DNA from: Nocardioides sp. BGMRC 2183
GTDB lineage: Bacteria; Actinomycetota; Actinomycetes; Propionibacteriales; Nocardioidaceae
NCBI GenBank assembly: GCA_008123405.1
Contig: VSSA01000004.1
Coordinates: 1 to 64,000, forward strand
Length of the DNA stretch: 64,000 nucleotides
Direction: 5' to 3'
Below, one piece after another: positions 24,184 to 33,790 of this stretch. Below the pieces are notes generated by a model, which saw only the letters and a list, made by a program, of their open reading frames with translations, made no database searches and had not been told where the DNA came from. The position numbers were made by a program, and so were the translations under genes. Within the stretch, counting starts at the first letter, position 1. Every line of letters starts with the position of its first letter.

Positions 24184-25785
24184 GTGACTGACCGGATCCA
24201 GATCAAGCGTGCCCTGATCTCCGTCTTCGACAAGACCGGTCTCGACGACCTGGTGCGCGGGCTGCACGACGCCGGCGTCGAGTTGGTCTCCACCGGTGGC
24301 TCCGCCGCCCTGATCGAGAGCCTGGGCCTGCCGGTCACCAAGGTCGAGGAGCTCACCGGATTCCCGGAGTGCCTCGACGGCCGGGTGAAGACGCTGCACC
24401 CGCGGGTGCACGCCGGGATCCTCGCCGACCGGCGCCTTCCGGAGCACGTGGCCCAGCTCGAGGAGCTCGACGTCGCGCCCTTCGACCTGGTGGTGGTCAA
24501 CCTGTACCCGTTCGCCGCGACGGTGGCCTCCGGCGCCGGCGTCGACGACTGCATCGAGAAGATCGACATCGGCGGTCCTTCGATGGTCCGCGCCGCGGCG
24601 AAGAACCACCCCTCGGTCGCGATCGTGACCGACGGTGCCGACTACGGCCGCGCGCTCACGGCTGCCCAGGAGGGCGGCTTCAGCTATGAGGAGCGCAAGG
24701 CGTTGGCCGCGAAGGCGTTCGTCCACACCGCGACGTACGACGTCCAGGTGGCCTCGTGGATGGGCAGCGTGCTGACCGACTCCTCGGTCGTCGACGGCGC
24801 CTCGACGGGCTTCCCGGCCTGGATCGGGGCCACCTGGGACAAGGCCGCCTCGCTGCGCTACGGCGAGAACCCGCACCAGCCGGCCGCGCTCTACCGGTCC
24901 GGCTCCGTCGCCGAGGGCCACGGCGGTCTCGCTGCCGCCGAGCAGTTGCACGGCAAGGAGATGTCCTACAACAACTACGTCGACACCGACGCTGCCCGTC
25001 GCGCCGCCTACGACCACGGCGAGGCGCCGACAGTGGCGATCATCAAGCACGCCAACCCCTGCGGCATCGCGGTCGGCGCCGACGTCGCCGAGGCCCACCG
25101 CCGCGCGCACGAGTGCGACCCGGTCTCCGCGTTCGGCGGCGTGATCGCCACCAACGTCCCGGTCTCCGTGGCGATGGCCGAGCAGGTCGCCGAGATCTTC
25201 ACCGAGGTGATCGTGGCGCCCGGGTACGACGACGGCGCGGTCGAGGTGCTGACCCGGAAGAAGAACATCCGGGTCCTCGTCGCCGAGCCGCTCGCCGCGG
25301 GCGGCGTCGAGACCCGCCCGATCAGCGGGGGGCTGCTGGTGCAGCACGCCGACCGTTTCCAGGCCGAGGGCGACGACCCGGCGAACTGGACGCTGGCCAC
25401 CGGGGAGGCTGCCGACGAGCGGACCCTGGCCGACCTCGCCTTCGCCTGGCGCGCGGTCCGAGCCGCCAAGTCCAACGCCATCCTGCTCGCCGCCGACGGA
25501 GCCTCGGTCGGCATCGGGATGGGCCAGGTCAACCGTGTGGACTCCTGCCGGCTCGCGGTGGAGCGGGCGAACACCCTCGTCGAGGGCACCCAGCGCGCCC
25601 AGGGCGCGGTCGCCGCCTCGGACGCGTTCTTCCCGTTCGCCGACGGCCCGCAGATCCTGCTCGACGCCGGGGTGCGGGCGATCGTGCAGCCAGGCGGGTC
25701 GGTCCGCGACGAGCAGACGATCGAGGCCTGCCGGGCCGCGGGGGTGACGATGTACTTCACCGGGACGCGTCACTTCGCGCACTGA
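24184..25785 (+). CDS. purH: AICAR transformylase / IMP cyclohydrolase
   Basis: This bifunctional 533-aa enzyme performs the last two purine steps. The cyclohydrolase/MGS-like domain is N-terminal ([42 protein letters not shown]) and the transformylase domain follows ([25 protein letters not shown], and [19 protein letters not shown]). The GTG at 24184 was chosen because GAGGGAGA stands eight bases before it; an upstream ATG at 24166 overlaps that site. Expression is probably set by the ZTP riboswitch. Confidence 0.96.
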   Translation: MTDRIQIKRALISVFDKTGLDDLVRGLHDAGVELVSTGGSAALIESLGLPVTKVEELTGFPECLDGRVKTLHPRVHAGILADRRLPEHVAQLEELDVAPFDLVVVNLYPFAATVASGAGVDDCIEKIDIGGPSMVRAAAKNHPSVAIVTDGADYGRALTAAQEGGFSYEERKALAAKAFVHTATYDVQVASWMGSVLTDSSVVDGASTGFPAWIGATWDKAASLRYGENPHQPAALYRSGSVAEGHGGLAAAEQLHGKEMSYNNYVDTDAARRAAYDHGEAPTVAIIKHANPCGIAVGADVAEAHRRAHECDPVSAFGGVIATNVPVSVAMAEQVAEIFTEVIVAPGYDDGAVEVLTRKKNIRVLVAEPLAAGGVETRPISGGLLVQHADRFQAEGDDPANWTLATGEAADERTLADLAFAWRAVRAAKSNAILLAADGASVGIGMGQVNRVDSCRLAVERANTLVEGTQRAQGAVAASDAFFPFADGPQILLDAGVRAIVQPGGSVRDEQTIEACRAAGVTMYFTGTRHFAH

Positions 25786-25949
25786 CGCCTCGCACGCCCT
25801 CACCCGCATACCCCCGCCTTTGCGAGGGTCCCAGCATGCCTTCTTGCCTTGCCGGCGACGCCCCTGTCGCTCGACTCCTCGAAGCCTCTGAAGCGACGTC
25901 GCGCTGACCCCTTGACACTCCTCGGGCTGCGCAAGAACACTGAAGTCGG

Positions 25950-25978
25950 TTCACATGGCGCATTCCGTTGCATATTAC
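25950..25978 (+). promoter_or_regulatory. Candidate promoter of the dehydrogenase/ETF operon
   Basis: TTCACA (25950-25955), 17 bp, TATTAC (25973-25978) stand before the gene at 25995, whose GAGGAGA ribosome site is at 25983-25989. The leader would be about 10 nt, so another start further upstream (TTGACA at 25912) is possible. The rest of the 209-bp gap after purH holds only a weak hairpin near 25809-25832; no riboswitch was recognised. Confidence 0.35.
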
Positions 25979-25994
25979 GCACGAGGAGATGGGT

Positions 25995-28514
25995 ATGCCC
26001 GACGTTCCGGCCAGCGCGAAGTGCGTCGTCATCGGCGCGGGGATCGTGGGCAACAGCCTGGTCCATCACCTTGCCCGGTTGGGCTGGACGGAGATCGTCC
26101 AGATCGACCAAGGGCCGCTCCCCAACCCCGGCGGCTCGACCGGCCACGCCTCGAACTTCATCTTCCCGGTGGATCACTCCCGGGAGATCACGGACCTGAC
26201 GCTCGACTCGGTGCGGCAGTACCGCGAGCTCGGTGTCTTCACCGAGTCCGGCGGCTTCGAGATCGCCCGTACGCCGGAGAGGATGGAGGAGCTGCGGCGC
26301 CGGATGTCGAGCGCTCGGGCGTGGGGGATCGAGGCCTCTCTGGTCGAGCCCGCCTTCGTCCAGGAGTTGGTCCCCTTCATCGAGACCGACCAGTTCATCG
26401 GCGCCTTCTGGACACCGAGCGTGGGGGTGGTCGACTCGCTGCGCGCCGGCACGATCATGCGCGAGGGCGCGGTCGCGCAGGGGGCGCTGACCACCGTGCC
26501 CAACGTCGAGGTGCTCGGCCTCGACGTGGAGGAGCTCCCCGGCGGGGAGCGCCGGATCCGGCGGGTCCGCACCGACCGCGGTGACATCGAGGCCGACTAC
26601 GTCGTCATCGCGTGCGGGGTGTGGAGCCCGAAGATCGGCGACATGGCCGGTGTCTCGATCCCGCTGACCCCGGCGGTGCACCAGATGATCAGCGTCGGGC
26701 CCATCCCGCAGCTGGCCGGGTCGGCCGGCGAGATCAGCGTCCCGATCATCCGCGACATGGACACCTTCTGCTACGAGCGGCAGCACGGTGCCGACATGGA
26801 GGTCGGCTCCTACGCCCACCGCGCGATCCTGCACGAGCCCGAGGAGATCCCGCGGCTGGACCAGGCCAAGCTCAGCCCGACCGAGCTGCCCTTCACCGAC
26901 GACGACTTCGACCTGCAGCTGGAGCAGGCACTCGAGCTGATGCCCGAGGCGCTGGGCGCCGACGGTGCCGAGATGCGCTATGCGATCAACGGTCTGCTCT
27001 CGCTGACCTGCGACGGCAGTCCGATCCTCGGCGAGAGCCACGTCAAAGGGCTGTGGACCGCCGCCGCGGTGTGGATCAAGGAAGGCCCCGGCGTCGGTCG
27101 GGCGGTCGCGGAGTGGATGACGCACGGACAGAGCGAGATCGACGTCTCCGCCAGCGACATCGCCCGCTTCCACCCGCATCAGATGCGCCGCGAGCACACC
27201 CGGCTGCGCACAGGCGAGTCGTTCATCAAGACCTACGGCATCGTGCATCCCGCCGAGCAGTACGAGTCGGACCGGGATCAGCGGCTCTCGCCGATGCACG
27301 AAGCCCAGCGCAAGGCCGGCGCGGTCTTCTTCGAGGCCGTCGGCTGGGAGCGGCCGCAGTGGTACGGCAGCAACGCCGACCTCCTCGAGGAGTACGGCGA
27401 CCGCGTCCTGCCGCGCGAGCACGAGTGGGACTCGCGCTGGTGGAGCCCGATCGTCAACGCCGAGCACCTGCGGATGCGCGAGGCCGCCGGAGTGATCGAC
27501 CTGACCGCGTTCGCGATCTTCGACATCACCGGTCCCGGTGCACTCGCCTCGGTGCAGCGCACCTGCGTCGCCCAGTGCGACGTCGCGGTCGGCAAGGTGA
27601 TCTACACGCCCGTCCTGGACCACAAGGGAGGTTTCCGCTCGGACCTCACTGTGATGCGGCTCGCCGACCAGCACTTCCGGGTGGTCACCGGCGGCGCGCA
27701 CGGCATGGCGGACAAGAAGTGGTTCGCCGACCTGCTCGTCGACGGTGCCGAGCTGACGGACCTGACCGACCGGATCTCGACGATCGGCCTGTGGGGTCCG
27801 CAGGCCCGCGCGATCCTCGGCGAGCTCTCCTCCGACGACCTCTCCGACGACGGTTTCGGGTTCCTGACCTGTCGGGAGATCCAGGTTGGCGACATCACCG
27901 TCCTCGCCTCCCGCATCTCCTACGTCGGCGACCTGGGCTGGGAGCTCTATGTGTCGTTCGACGACGCGGCCGCGCTCTGGGACCGGCTGCTCGCCACCGG
28001 CGAGCCGTACGGCGCACGGCCGGTCGGGATCGGCGTCTATGCCACCACCGGCCGGATCGAGAAGGGCTACCGCGCTTTCGGCTACGAGCTCGACGGTGAG
28101 CGCACGATCGTGGAGGCCGGGATGCAGCGGCCCAAGGTGAAGGCGGCGGACTTCGTCGGCAAGGCCGCCTACCTGGAACAGCGGGAGACCGAGCCGGCGG
28201 CGGTGCTCTGCACCCTGCAGGTCGAGGACCACACCTCGGCCGCCGGCATCCGCCGCTACATGCTCGGCGGAGAGCCGATCCTCACCCGCGCCGGCGAACC
28301 ACTCACCGACGGCCACGGACACCATCCCTACGTGACCAGTGCGGGCTCGGCACCGTCCCTGGGGCGGCACCTGCTGCTGGCCTACCTGCCCCCGGACCGG
28401 GCCCGGGTCGGCACCGAGCTGGCCGTCTCCTACATGGAGGAGCTCTATCCGGTGACGGTCATCTGTGCGGACGCCACGGCACCATTCGACCCGGAGAACG
28501 CGAGGATCCGCTGA
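25995..28514 (+). CDS. Dimethylglycine/sarcosine dehydrogenase-type flavoprotein
   Basis: This 839-aa fusion has an N-terminal FAD-binding DAO domain (VVIGAGIVGNSLVHHL; GSTGHASNFIF, where the His fits the covalent flavin site) and a C-terminal GcvT-like folate domain (from about 420 on, ending near DPENARIR). Enzymes of this build remove N-methyl groups from dimethylglycine or sarcosine, yielding 5,10-methylene-THF and passing electrons to ETF. The etfB gene starts in its stop codon (TGATG), which supports that electron route. In this island it would take over the product of betaine demethylation. Substrate choice between dimethylglycine and another N-methyl amine is not settled. Confidence 0.88.
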   Translation: MPDVPASAKCVVIGAGIVGNSLVHHLARLGWTEIVQIDQGPLPNPGGSTGHASNFIFPVDHSREITDLTLDSVRQYRELGVFTESGGFEIARTPERMEELRRRMSSARAWGIEASLVEPAFVQELVPFIETDQFIGAFWTPSVGVVDSLRAGTIMREGAVAQGALTTVPNVEVLGLDVEELPGGERRIRRVRTDRGDIEADYVVIACGVWSPKIGDMAGVSIPLTPAVHQMISVGPIPQLAGSAGEISVPIIRDMDTFCYERQHGADMEVGSYAHRAILHEPEEIPRLDQAKLSPTELPFTDDDFDLQLEQALELMPEALGADGAEMRYAINGLLSLTCDGSPILGESHVKGLWTAAAVWIKEGPGVGRAVAEWMTHGQSEIDVSASDIARFHPHQMRREHTRLRTGESFIKTYGIVHPAEQYESDRDQRLSPMHEAQRKAGAVFFEAVGWERPQWYGSNADLLEEYGDRVLPREHEWDSRWWSPIVNAEHLRMREAAGVIDLTAFAIFDITGPGALASVQRTCVAQCDVAVGKVIYTPVLDHKGGFRSDLTVMRLADQHFRVVTGGAHGMADKKWFADLLVDGAELTDLTDRISTIGLWGPQARAILGELSSDDLSDDGFGFLTCREIQVGDITVLASRISYVGDLGWELYVSFDDAAALWDRLLATGEPYGARPVGIGVYATTGRIEKGYRAFGYELDGERTIVEAGMQRPKVKAADFVGKAAYLEQRETEPAAVLCTLQVEDHTSAAGIRRYMLGGEPILTRAGEPLTDGHGHHPYVTSAGSAPSLGRHLLLAYLPPDRARVGTELAVSYMEELYPVTVICADATAPFDPENARIR

Positions 28515-29284
28515 TGGTCGACGTCCTGGTCTGCATCAAGCGGGTCCCCGACGTCGGCGGTCAGGTACTGCTCACCGCCGACGAGCAGGCGGTCGACGGT
28601 CGGTACGTCGGCTTCACCGTCTCCAACCACGAGAACAGCGCCGTCGAGCTGGCGATCCGGATCGCGGAGGCGACCGGCGGGACGGTCACCCTGCTCACCG
28701 TGGGCCCGGCCGAGGCCGCCGAGCAGTTGCGCGCCACCTTGGCGCTGGGTGCACACGCCGCGATCCACGTCGAGGCCGACCCCGCGGCCCTGGGACCCGC
28801 CGACATCGCCCGGGAGATCGCCACGGTGGTGACGGAGAAGGAAGCGGCCGGAGCCGACTACGACCTGATCCTGCTCGGCAACGACGCGGCGGACACCGGT
28901 GACTTCCAGGTCGGCATCCGGGTGGCCTACGCATTGGACCGTCCGGTCGTCGGCGGGGTGAGCGCCGTGGAGGTGGCCGACGGGAGCCTGACCGCCACCG
29001 GCGCCGGCACCGACGGCGAGGTCAGCTATGCGGTGCCGCTGCCGGCTGTCGCCACCGTGCTCGAGGGCGGTGCCGAGCCGCGCTACCCGACGCTCAAGGG
29101 GCGGATGGCGGCGAAGAAGGTGGAGATCGAGACCAGGCAGTTGGCGGGCGCCCCGTCCGGTGCGCAGCGGGTCCGGCTGACCCTGCCGCCGCCGGCGCCG
29201 TCGACCGTCGAGGTGCTCGGCGAGGGACCGGAGGCGGCGGGCGCCGTCGTCGACCTCTTCGAGCGGCTGGGGGTGGCCCGATGA
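28514..29284 (+). CDS. etfB: Electron transfer flavoprotein beta subunit
   Basis: This 256-aa subunit starts MVDVLVCIKRVPD and has GYVG-type strand FTVSNHENSAVE, the LLGNDAADTGDFQVG segment, and PRYPTLKGRMAAKKVEI near 190, typical of EtfB. It pairs with the next gene product to carry electrons from the dehydrogenase to the quinone pool through ETF dehydrogenase, which is not in the window. It is likely a dedicated copy for this pathway, being coupled to the dehydrogenase gene; the general ETF is presumably elsewhere. Confidence 0.92.
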   Translation: MVDVLVCIKRVPDVGGQVLLTADEQAVDGRYVGFTVSNHENSAVELAIRIAEATGGTVTLLTVGPAEAAEQLRATLALGAHAAIHVEADPAALGPADIAREIATVVTEKEAAGADYDLILLGNDAADTGDFQVGIRVAYALDRPVVGGVSAVEVADGSLTATGAGTDGEVSYAVPLPAVATVLEGGAEPRYPTLKGRMAAKKVEIETRQLAGAPSGAQRVRLTLPPPAPSTVEVLGEGPEAAGAVVDLFERLGVAR

Positions 29285-30261
29285 TCCTGGTCTGGGTGGA
29301 GACCGAGGCGGGCGGCCTCAGCGAGATCTCACTGGAGACGCTGGCGTTCGCCCGGTCGCTGGCCGAGGCCGGCGGTGGCATCGCGATCCGGGCCGTGCTC
29401 TTCGGCGAGGTCGAGGACCACGAGGCCGCCAGCCGTGAGCTGGGGGCGCACGGCGTCGGTGAGGTCCGCCAGGTGGTCGGCGAAGCGTTCACCTCCTACG
29501 CCGCCGCCGCTTGGGCGGCGGCACTGCAGGAGCTCCGGGCCTCGACCGGATCGGTGGTGGTGACGGCAGCCGGGTCGCAACGCGGCAACGAGGTGCTGGC
29601 ACATCTGGCGGCGCGACTCGACGTACCGATGGCGGCCAACGTGGTCTCCTTCGACGGCCTCGCGCCGTTCGTGGTGACCCGTCAGGTGGTCGGCGGAGCG
29701 GCGTTCGAGGAGATGCGGTTGGACCGCCGGCCGGCGCTGTTCACCGTGGCGGGCCACTCCTGGACCGCTGTGGAGGTCAGCGACCCCGCTCCGGCGACGT
29801 GGGTCGAGGAACGCCCGGAGGTGGCGCCGGCCGACCTGCTGGCGCGAGTGGTGGCCACCCGCACCAAGGCCGCCGACGGCGCCGACGACCTCAAGACGGC
29901 GAAGGTGGTGGTCGGTGCCGGACGCGGTGCCGGCGGGCCGGACGGCTTCGGCGCGGTCGCCGAGCTGGCCGAGCTGCTCGGCGGCACCGTCGGGGTCTCC
30001 CGCGTGGTCACCTCGCTGGGTTGGCGTCCGCACCACGAGCAGGTCGGCCAGACCGGCTCCCGGATCGCCCCGGACCTCTACATCCCGTGCGGCATCTCCG
30101 GCGCCATCCAGCACTGGGCGGGCTGTGCCTCCTCGAAGACCATCCTGGCGATCAACACCGATCCGGAGGCTCCGATGATGACCAAGGCGACCTACGCGGT
30201 GATCGGGGACATGCACGAGGTGGTGCCCGCGATCGTCGACGAGCTCAGAGCCCGCCGCTGA
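29281..30261 (+). CDS. etfA: Electron transfer flavoprotein alpha subunit
   Basis: This 326-aa subunit overlaps etfB by four bases. The N-terminus is [17 protein letters not shown]. The C-terminal FAD site is complete: [50 protein letters not shown] and [10 protein letters not shown]. It binds FAD and receives electrons through EtfB. The Trp-Arg-Pro in the middle motif differs slightly from the usual VDAG(W/Y)xP but the fold residues are kept. It is followed after 25 bp by the MetF-like gene. Confidence 0.94.
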   Translation: MILVWVETEAGGLSEISLETLAFARSLAEAGGGIAIRAVLFGEVEDHEAASRELGAHGVGEVRQVVGEAFTSYAAAAWAAALQELRASTGSVVVTAAGSQRGNEVLAHLAARLDVPMAANVVSFDGLAPFVVTRQVVGGAAFEEMRLDRRPALFTVAGHSWTAVEVSDPAPATWVEERPEVAPADLLARVVATRTKAADGADDLKTAKVVVGAGRGAGGPDGFGAVAELAELLGGTVGVSRVVTSLGWRPHHEQVGQTGSRIAPDLYIPCGISGAIQHWAGCASSKTILAINTDPEAPMMTKATYAVIGDMHEVVPAIVDELRARR

Positions 30262-30286
30262 CGGGCGCGGTGGAACGGACCGGCCG

Positions 30287-31144
30287 ATGCGCAACAGGGT
30301 CACCGCGAAGGACCGGGCCCGCCGAACGATGCGGCGGCTGCTCGAGAACGCGCGCTACGAGGTGCTGCCCACCCCTGCCGGTGAGGAGAAGGTGCACGAG
30401 CACCTGCCGAGTGACCGAGTGGTGACGGTGACCGCCTCGCCGAGCAAAGGGCTGGAGGCCACCTTCGCGTTCGCCGAGCGACTGGCCGCCGCCGGGTACG
30501 TCGTCGTTCCGCATCTCGCGGCACGGATGATCACCGGTCCCGAGGAGCTCGGCGAGATCTGCGACCGGCTGGTCGGTGCCGGCATCAGCCGGATCTTCGT
30601 GCCGGGCGGGGATGCCGAGCCGGCCGGAGACTATCCGGACGCGTTGTCGCTGCTCGAGGACCTGGTCCGGCTCGGCCATCCGTTCGAGCAGGTCGGCATC
30701 ACCGGCTATCCCGAGTCGCACCCCACGATCACCGACGACCTCGCCGTGCAGTCGATGTGGGACAAGCGGCGCCACGCCACGCACGTCGTCAGCAACCTCA
30801 CCTTCGACCCCGCCGTGATGGCCAGCTGGCTGACCCGGATGCGCGCCCGCGGTGTCACCACACCGCTGCTGGTCGGGGTGCCCGGGCCCGTCGACCGCGC
30901 CAAGCTGCTGTCGATGGCCACCAAGATCGGCGTCGGGGAGTCGACGCGCTTCCTGATGAAGCACAAGCGCACCTTCGCCCGCCTCGCCGCGCCCGGCGGC
31001 TTCACCGGCGAACGCTTCCTCGCCGACTGTGCCCCCGCCTTCAGCGCGCCCGAGGCCGGTGTCGAGGGGCTGCACGTGTTCACCTTCAACCAGATCGCCG
31101 AGACCGAGGCCTGGCGCCGCGAGCTGCTCGAACGGCTCTCCTGA
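30287..31144 (+). CDS. Divergent methylenetetrahydrofolate reductase (MetF-like)
   Basis: This 285-aa TIM-barrel flavoprotein of the MetF family has VVPHLAARM (near 73), IFVPGGDAEPAGDYPDALSLL, ITGYPESHP and the VSNLTFDP strand. The usual N-terminal SFEFFPP block with the catalytic Glu is replaced by VVTVTASPSKG. In this setting it probably runs as a methyl-THF dehydrogenase, oxidising 5-methyl-THF made by the corrinoid methyltransferases to methylene-THF. Direction is inference from neighbours; the lost Glu is consistent with a changed role. It is the last gene of the dehydrogenase operon. Confidence 0.82.
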   Translation: MRNRVTAKDRARRTMRRLLENARYEVLPTPAGEEKVHEHLPSDRVVTVTASPSKGLEATFAFAERLAAAGYVVVPHLAARMITGPEELGEICDRLVGAGISRIFVPGGDAEPAGDYPDALSLLEDLVRLGHPFEQVGITGYPESHPTITDDLAVQSMWDKRRHATHVVSNLTFDPAVMASWLTRMRARGVTTPLLVGVPGPVDRAKLLSMATKIGVGESTRFLMKHKRTFARLAAPGGFTGERFLADCAPAFSAPEAGVEGLHVFTFNQIAETEAWRRELLERLS

Positions 31145-31161
31145 GCAGCCCGTGCGACCTC

Positions 31162-31833
31162 TTACCCCACCTCGGGTACGACGCCGATCAGGTCTGCGAT
31201 CGCCCGCGTCAGCCGCCCCTCGCCGGTCTCCACGACGGTGAGCGGCAGGCCGATCCGCGCCGCCGCCTGCTCGGCGAGTCCACGCAGCTCGGACGTGGGG
31301 TGCTGGGCGAGCCACACGACTCGGGTGTAGGACCCGAAGTAGGCGTCGCGGAGCTCGGGCCAGCGGTCCAGGCCGAGCTCCTGCTCGACGGTCCGGGCGA
31401 AGGAGAGGACCAGGAAGTCGGTGAGCAGGTAGGTGCCGGGCTGGTCGGCGAAGAACCGCTCGATCCGGTCGGCGCCGGCGTAGAGGTCGTAGCAGTGCAG
31501 GCCGGGCAGTCGGCGCAGCCCGAGGTCGGCGCAGACCGCGTCGAGGGCGCCGTAGGTGCCGCAGTCGGCGTAGCCCACCACCACCGTCGGGTACGCCGCC
31601 GCCAACCGCTCCGCCAGCACCCGGACCTCCCCGGCGATCCGTTCGGGACGGTTGTGCAGCAGCGGTGGCAGCGGGTGCACGTCGATCGGCCACTGGTGTC
31701 GCGCCGCGATCCGGGCCGCCGGTTGTGCCAGCGCACCGCAGGCGATCAGCGCTGTCCTGGGCTCGATCTGCTCAGAACCCGAGCAGGTCGATGAACCGCT
31801 CGTTGAAGTCGGCCCGATCGGAGAGCTCGACAT
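31162..31833 (-). CDS. DUF1638-family protein of corrinoid clusters
   Basis: This protein of up to 223 aa has the family core TALIACGALA near its start, VVGYADCGTYGALD, and FLVLSFARTVEQELG. DUF1638 proteins are repeatedly found beside corrinoid methyltransferase genes, but their reaction is unknown. The start is uncertain: the natural family N-terminus lies at about 31760 with no ATG, GTG or TTG, so the nearest ATG (31833) lies 62 bases inside the upstream reactivator gene. It is the last gene of the leftward corrinoid operon. Confidence 0.75.
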   Translation of the reverse strand: MSSSPIGPTSTSGSSTCSGSEQIEPRTALIACGALAQPAARIAARHQWPIDVHPLPPLLHNRPERIAGEVRVLAERLAAAYPTVVVGYADCGTYGALDAVCADLGLRRLPGLHCYDLYAGADRIERFFADQPGTYLLTDFLVLSFARTVEQELGLDRWPELRDAYFGSYTRVVWLAQHPTSELRGLAEQAAARIGLPLTVVETGEGRLTRAIADLIGVVPEVG

Positions 31834-33790
31834 AGCGCACCTCCTCGAGCAGGGCGCGGGCGCCGGCCCGCTCACGGACCGACAGCAGCGTCATCTTGGC
31901 GCCCTCGCCGGCGACGTTGCCCGCCGACACGATCCGCAGCACCGGCAGTTGCGGCACCAGGCCGATCCGGATCGCCGAGGCGGGGGAGAGGTAGGAGCCG
32001 AACGACCCGGCGAGCAGCACCTGGGCGACGTCGTCGTGGCCCAGGCCGAGCTCCTCCAGCAGGAGCGTCCAACCGGTCGAGATCGCGGCCTTGGCGAACT
32101 GCAGCTCCCGCACGTCGCGCTGGGAGAGGTAGACGCACTCGGATGGTTCGGCATCCGGTGCCGGCCGGTACAGCACGAAGACACGCTCCTCGCCGACGCT
32201 GGTCAGTCGATCGGCGAGGCTCGGCGCGATCTCCTTCGCGTCCTCGACGGAGACGAGCCGACCCGAGGCGTCCAGCAGCCCGACGCGGACCAACTCGGCG
32301 ACGGCGTCGACCAGACCCGAGCCGCACAGGCCGCGGGGAGCGACGTCGCCGATCACCTGCAGGCTCACGGGGTTTCCAGGCTCTCCTTCGTCGGCCACCT
32401 CGACCGCCGTCGGGTCGAGTCGGACCACCTCGATGGCGCCGTCGGCGGCGCGCATCCCGCAGCGGATCTGACCGCCCTCGAAGGCGGGACCGGCCGGGGC
32501 CGCGGTGCTCAGGATCGTGGTGCCGTCGGAGAGGACGATCTCGCAGTTGGTGCCCACGTCGACGAAGAGGCGGACCCGCTTGTCCCGGTCCATCCCGGTG
32601 GCGAGCATCCCGGCGACGATGTCGCCGCCGACGTAGGCGCCCAGCGCCGGGAAGATCTGGGCCCGCGCCCGCGGGTGGACGGCGAGTCCGAGGTCGGCGG
32701 CGAGGACGGTCGGCAGCGTCGCGGTCGCCATCACGAACGGTGCGACCCCCATCGGCTCAGGGTCGACGCCGAGCGCGAGTGCGGTCATCGTCGCGTTGCC
32801 GGCCAGCGCCACCTCGTAGACGCTCTCCGGCGCCACGCCGGCGTCGGCGCAGACCTGCTCGGTCAGCGCACCCAACGTCTCCGCGGCCGCGCGCTGGAGC
32901 CGTCCCAGCGTCTCCGGGTCCATCATCGTGGCGCTGATCCGGCTGATCACGTCAGCACCGAACGGCTGCTGCCGGTTGAGCATCGAGTCGACCGCTGCCG
33001 GCGTACCGGTGGCGAGGTCGATCAGGGTGGCGACCACGGTGGTGGTGCCGAGGTCGAACGCGATCGCGTGGCGCTGCTCGGTGGTGTCGCCGGGCTCGAC
33101 GTCGATCAGTGCGTCGTCGACCACGACGGCGGTCACCTTGAAGTCGGCTGCCCGCAGCACCTGCGGGAGCCGGCGCAGCGCGTGCAGGTCGACGGTCGGC
33201 TCCAGGTCCGGCAGCGCGGCCAGCAGCCGGTCCAGGTCGGTCTGCTGGTCCGCGAGCGTCGGCTCGTCCAGTTCGACGTACCGCTTCTGGACCCCGGGGC
33301 GCAGGATCACCTGACGGCCGACGCCGACAGTGGCCGCCTTCGGGCGCGTGGTCAGCGGCGGCACGGCGACGGTGAGGTCGGTGGTGGCCTGCACCAGGCA
33401 CGCGAGCCGCCACCCGGCGAGGAGCTGGTCGGCGGTGAAGGTCCGTTCGTCATGCCGGGTCACCGGCGCGTCCGGGGCGACCTGCACCTTGCACTTGTGG
33501 CAGGTGCCGTGGCCGCCGCAGGTGGAGTCGATCGCGATGCCGTTCCAGGACGCGGCGTCGAAGACCGTGACGCCCGGCGGCACCCGCACCGAGCGGTGGG
33601 TGGCCGGGGCCTCCTTGGCCTCCACGGTGAAGGCGAGCTCGACCCGACCGGTGCCGTCGTGTGCGGCGACGGCACCGCCGGAGGGCTCGAGGAGCCCCTC
33701 GCGCCGCAGGTGGGGCAGCGCGTCGTTCTCCGCTGGCGGAGTCAGGTCGTCTGCTTGGCGCGATGGGAGGCGATCCATGCCATCCCCCAC
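31772..33790 (-). CDS. ATP-dependent corrinoid reductive activator (RACo-like)
   Basis: This 672-aa protein has an N-terminal 2Fe-2S ferredoxin domain (Cys91, Cys97, Cys100 in STCGGHGTCHKC, and Cys131 in WRLACL) and a C-terminal ASKHA ATPase region of DUF4445 type (AFDLGTTTVVATL near 250, FVDVGTNCEIVL near 430, LLAGSFGSYLSP near 615). Such proteins use ATP to return accidentally oxidised cob(II)amide to the Co(I) state. Its presence shows the corrinoid protein beside it works by Co(I)/methyl-Co(III) cycling. The start overlaps the preceding methyltransferase gene by 49 bases; an alternative ATG lies four codons downstream. Confidence 0.92.
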   Translation of the reverse strand: MGDGMDRLPSRQADDLTPPAENDALPHLRREGLLEPSGGAVAAHDGTGRVELAFTVEAKEAPATHRSVRVPPGVTVFDAASWNGIAIDSTCGGHGTCHKCKVQVAPDAPVTRHDERTFTADQLLAGWRLACLVQATTDLTVAVPPLTTRPKAATVGVGRQVILRPGVQKRYVELDEPTLADQQTDLDRLLAALPDLEPTVDLHALRRLPQVLRAADFKVTAVVVDDALIDVEPGDTTEQRHAIAFDLGTTTVVATLIDLATGTPAAVDSMLNRQQPFGADVISRISATMMDPETLGRLQRAAAETLGALTEQVCADAGVAPESVYEVALAGNATMTALALGVDPEPMGVAPFVMATATLPTVLAADLGLAVHPRARAQIFPALGAYVGGDIVAGMLATGMDRDKRVRLFVDVGTNCEIVLSDGTTILSTAAPAGPAFEGGQIRCGMRAADGAIEVVRLDPTAVEVADEGEPGNPVSLQVIGDVAPRGLCGSGLVDAVAELVRVGLLDASGRLVSVEDAKEIAPSLADRLTSVGEERVFVLYRPAPDAEPSECVYLSQRDVRELQFAKAAISTGWTLLLEELGLGHDDVAQVLLAGSFGSYLSPASAIRIGLVPQLPVLRIVSAGNVAGEGAKMTLLSVRERAGARALLEEVRYVELSDRADFNERFIDLLGF

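Noticed and set aside
25786-25994. Glycine or other amino-acid riboswitch before the dehydrogenase operon
   Set aside because: None of the conserved glycine-aptamer pieces was found; the gap shows only a weak hairpin and promoter-like hexamers.
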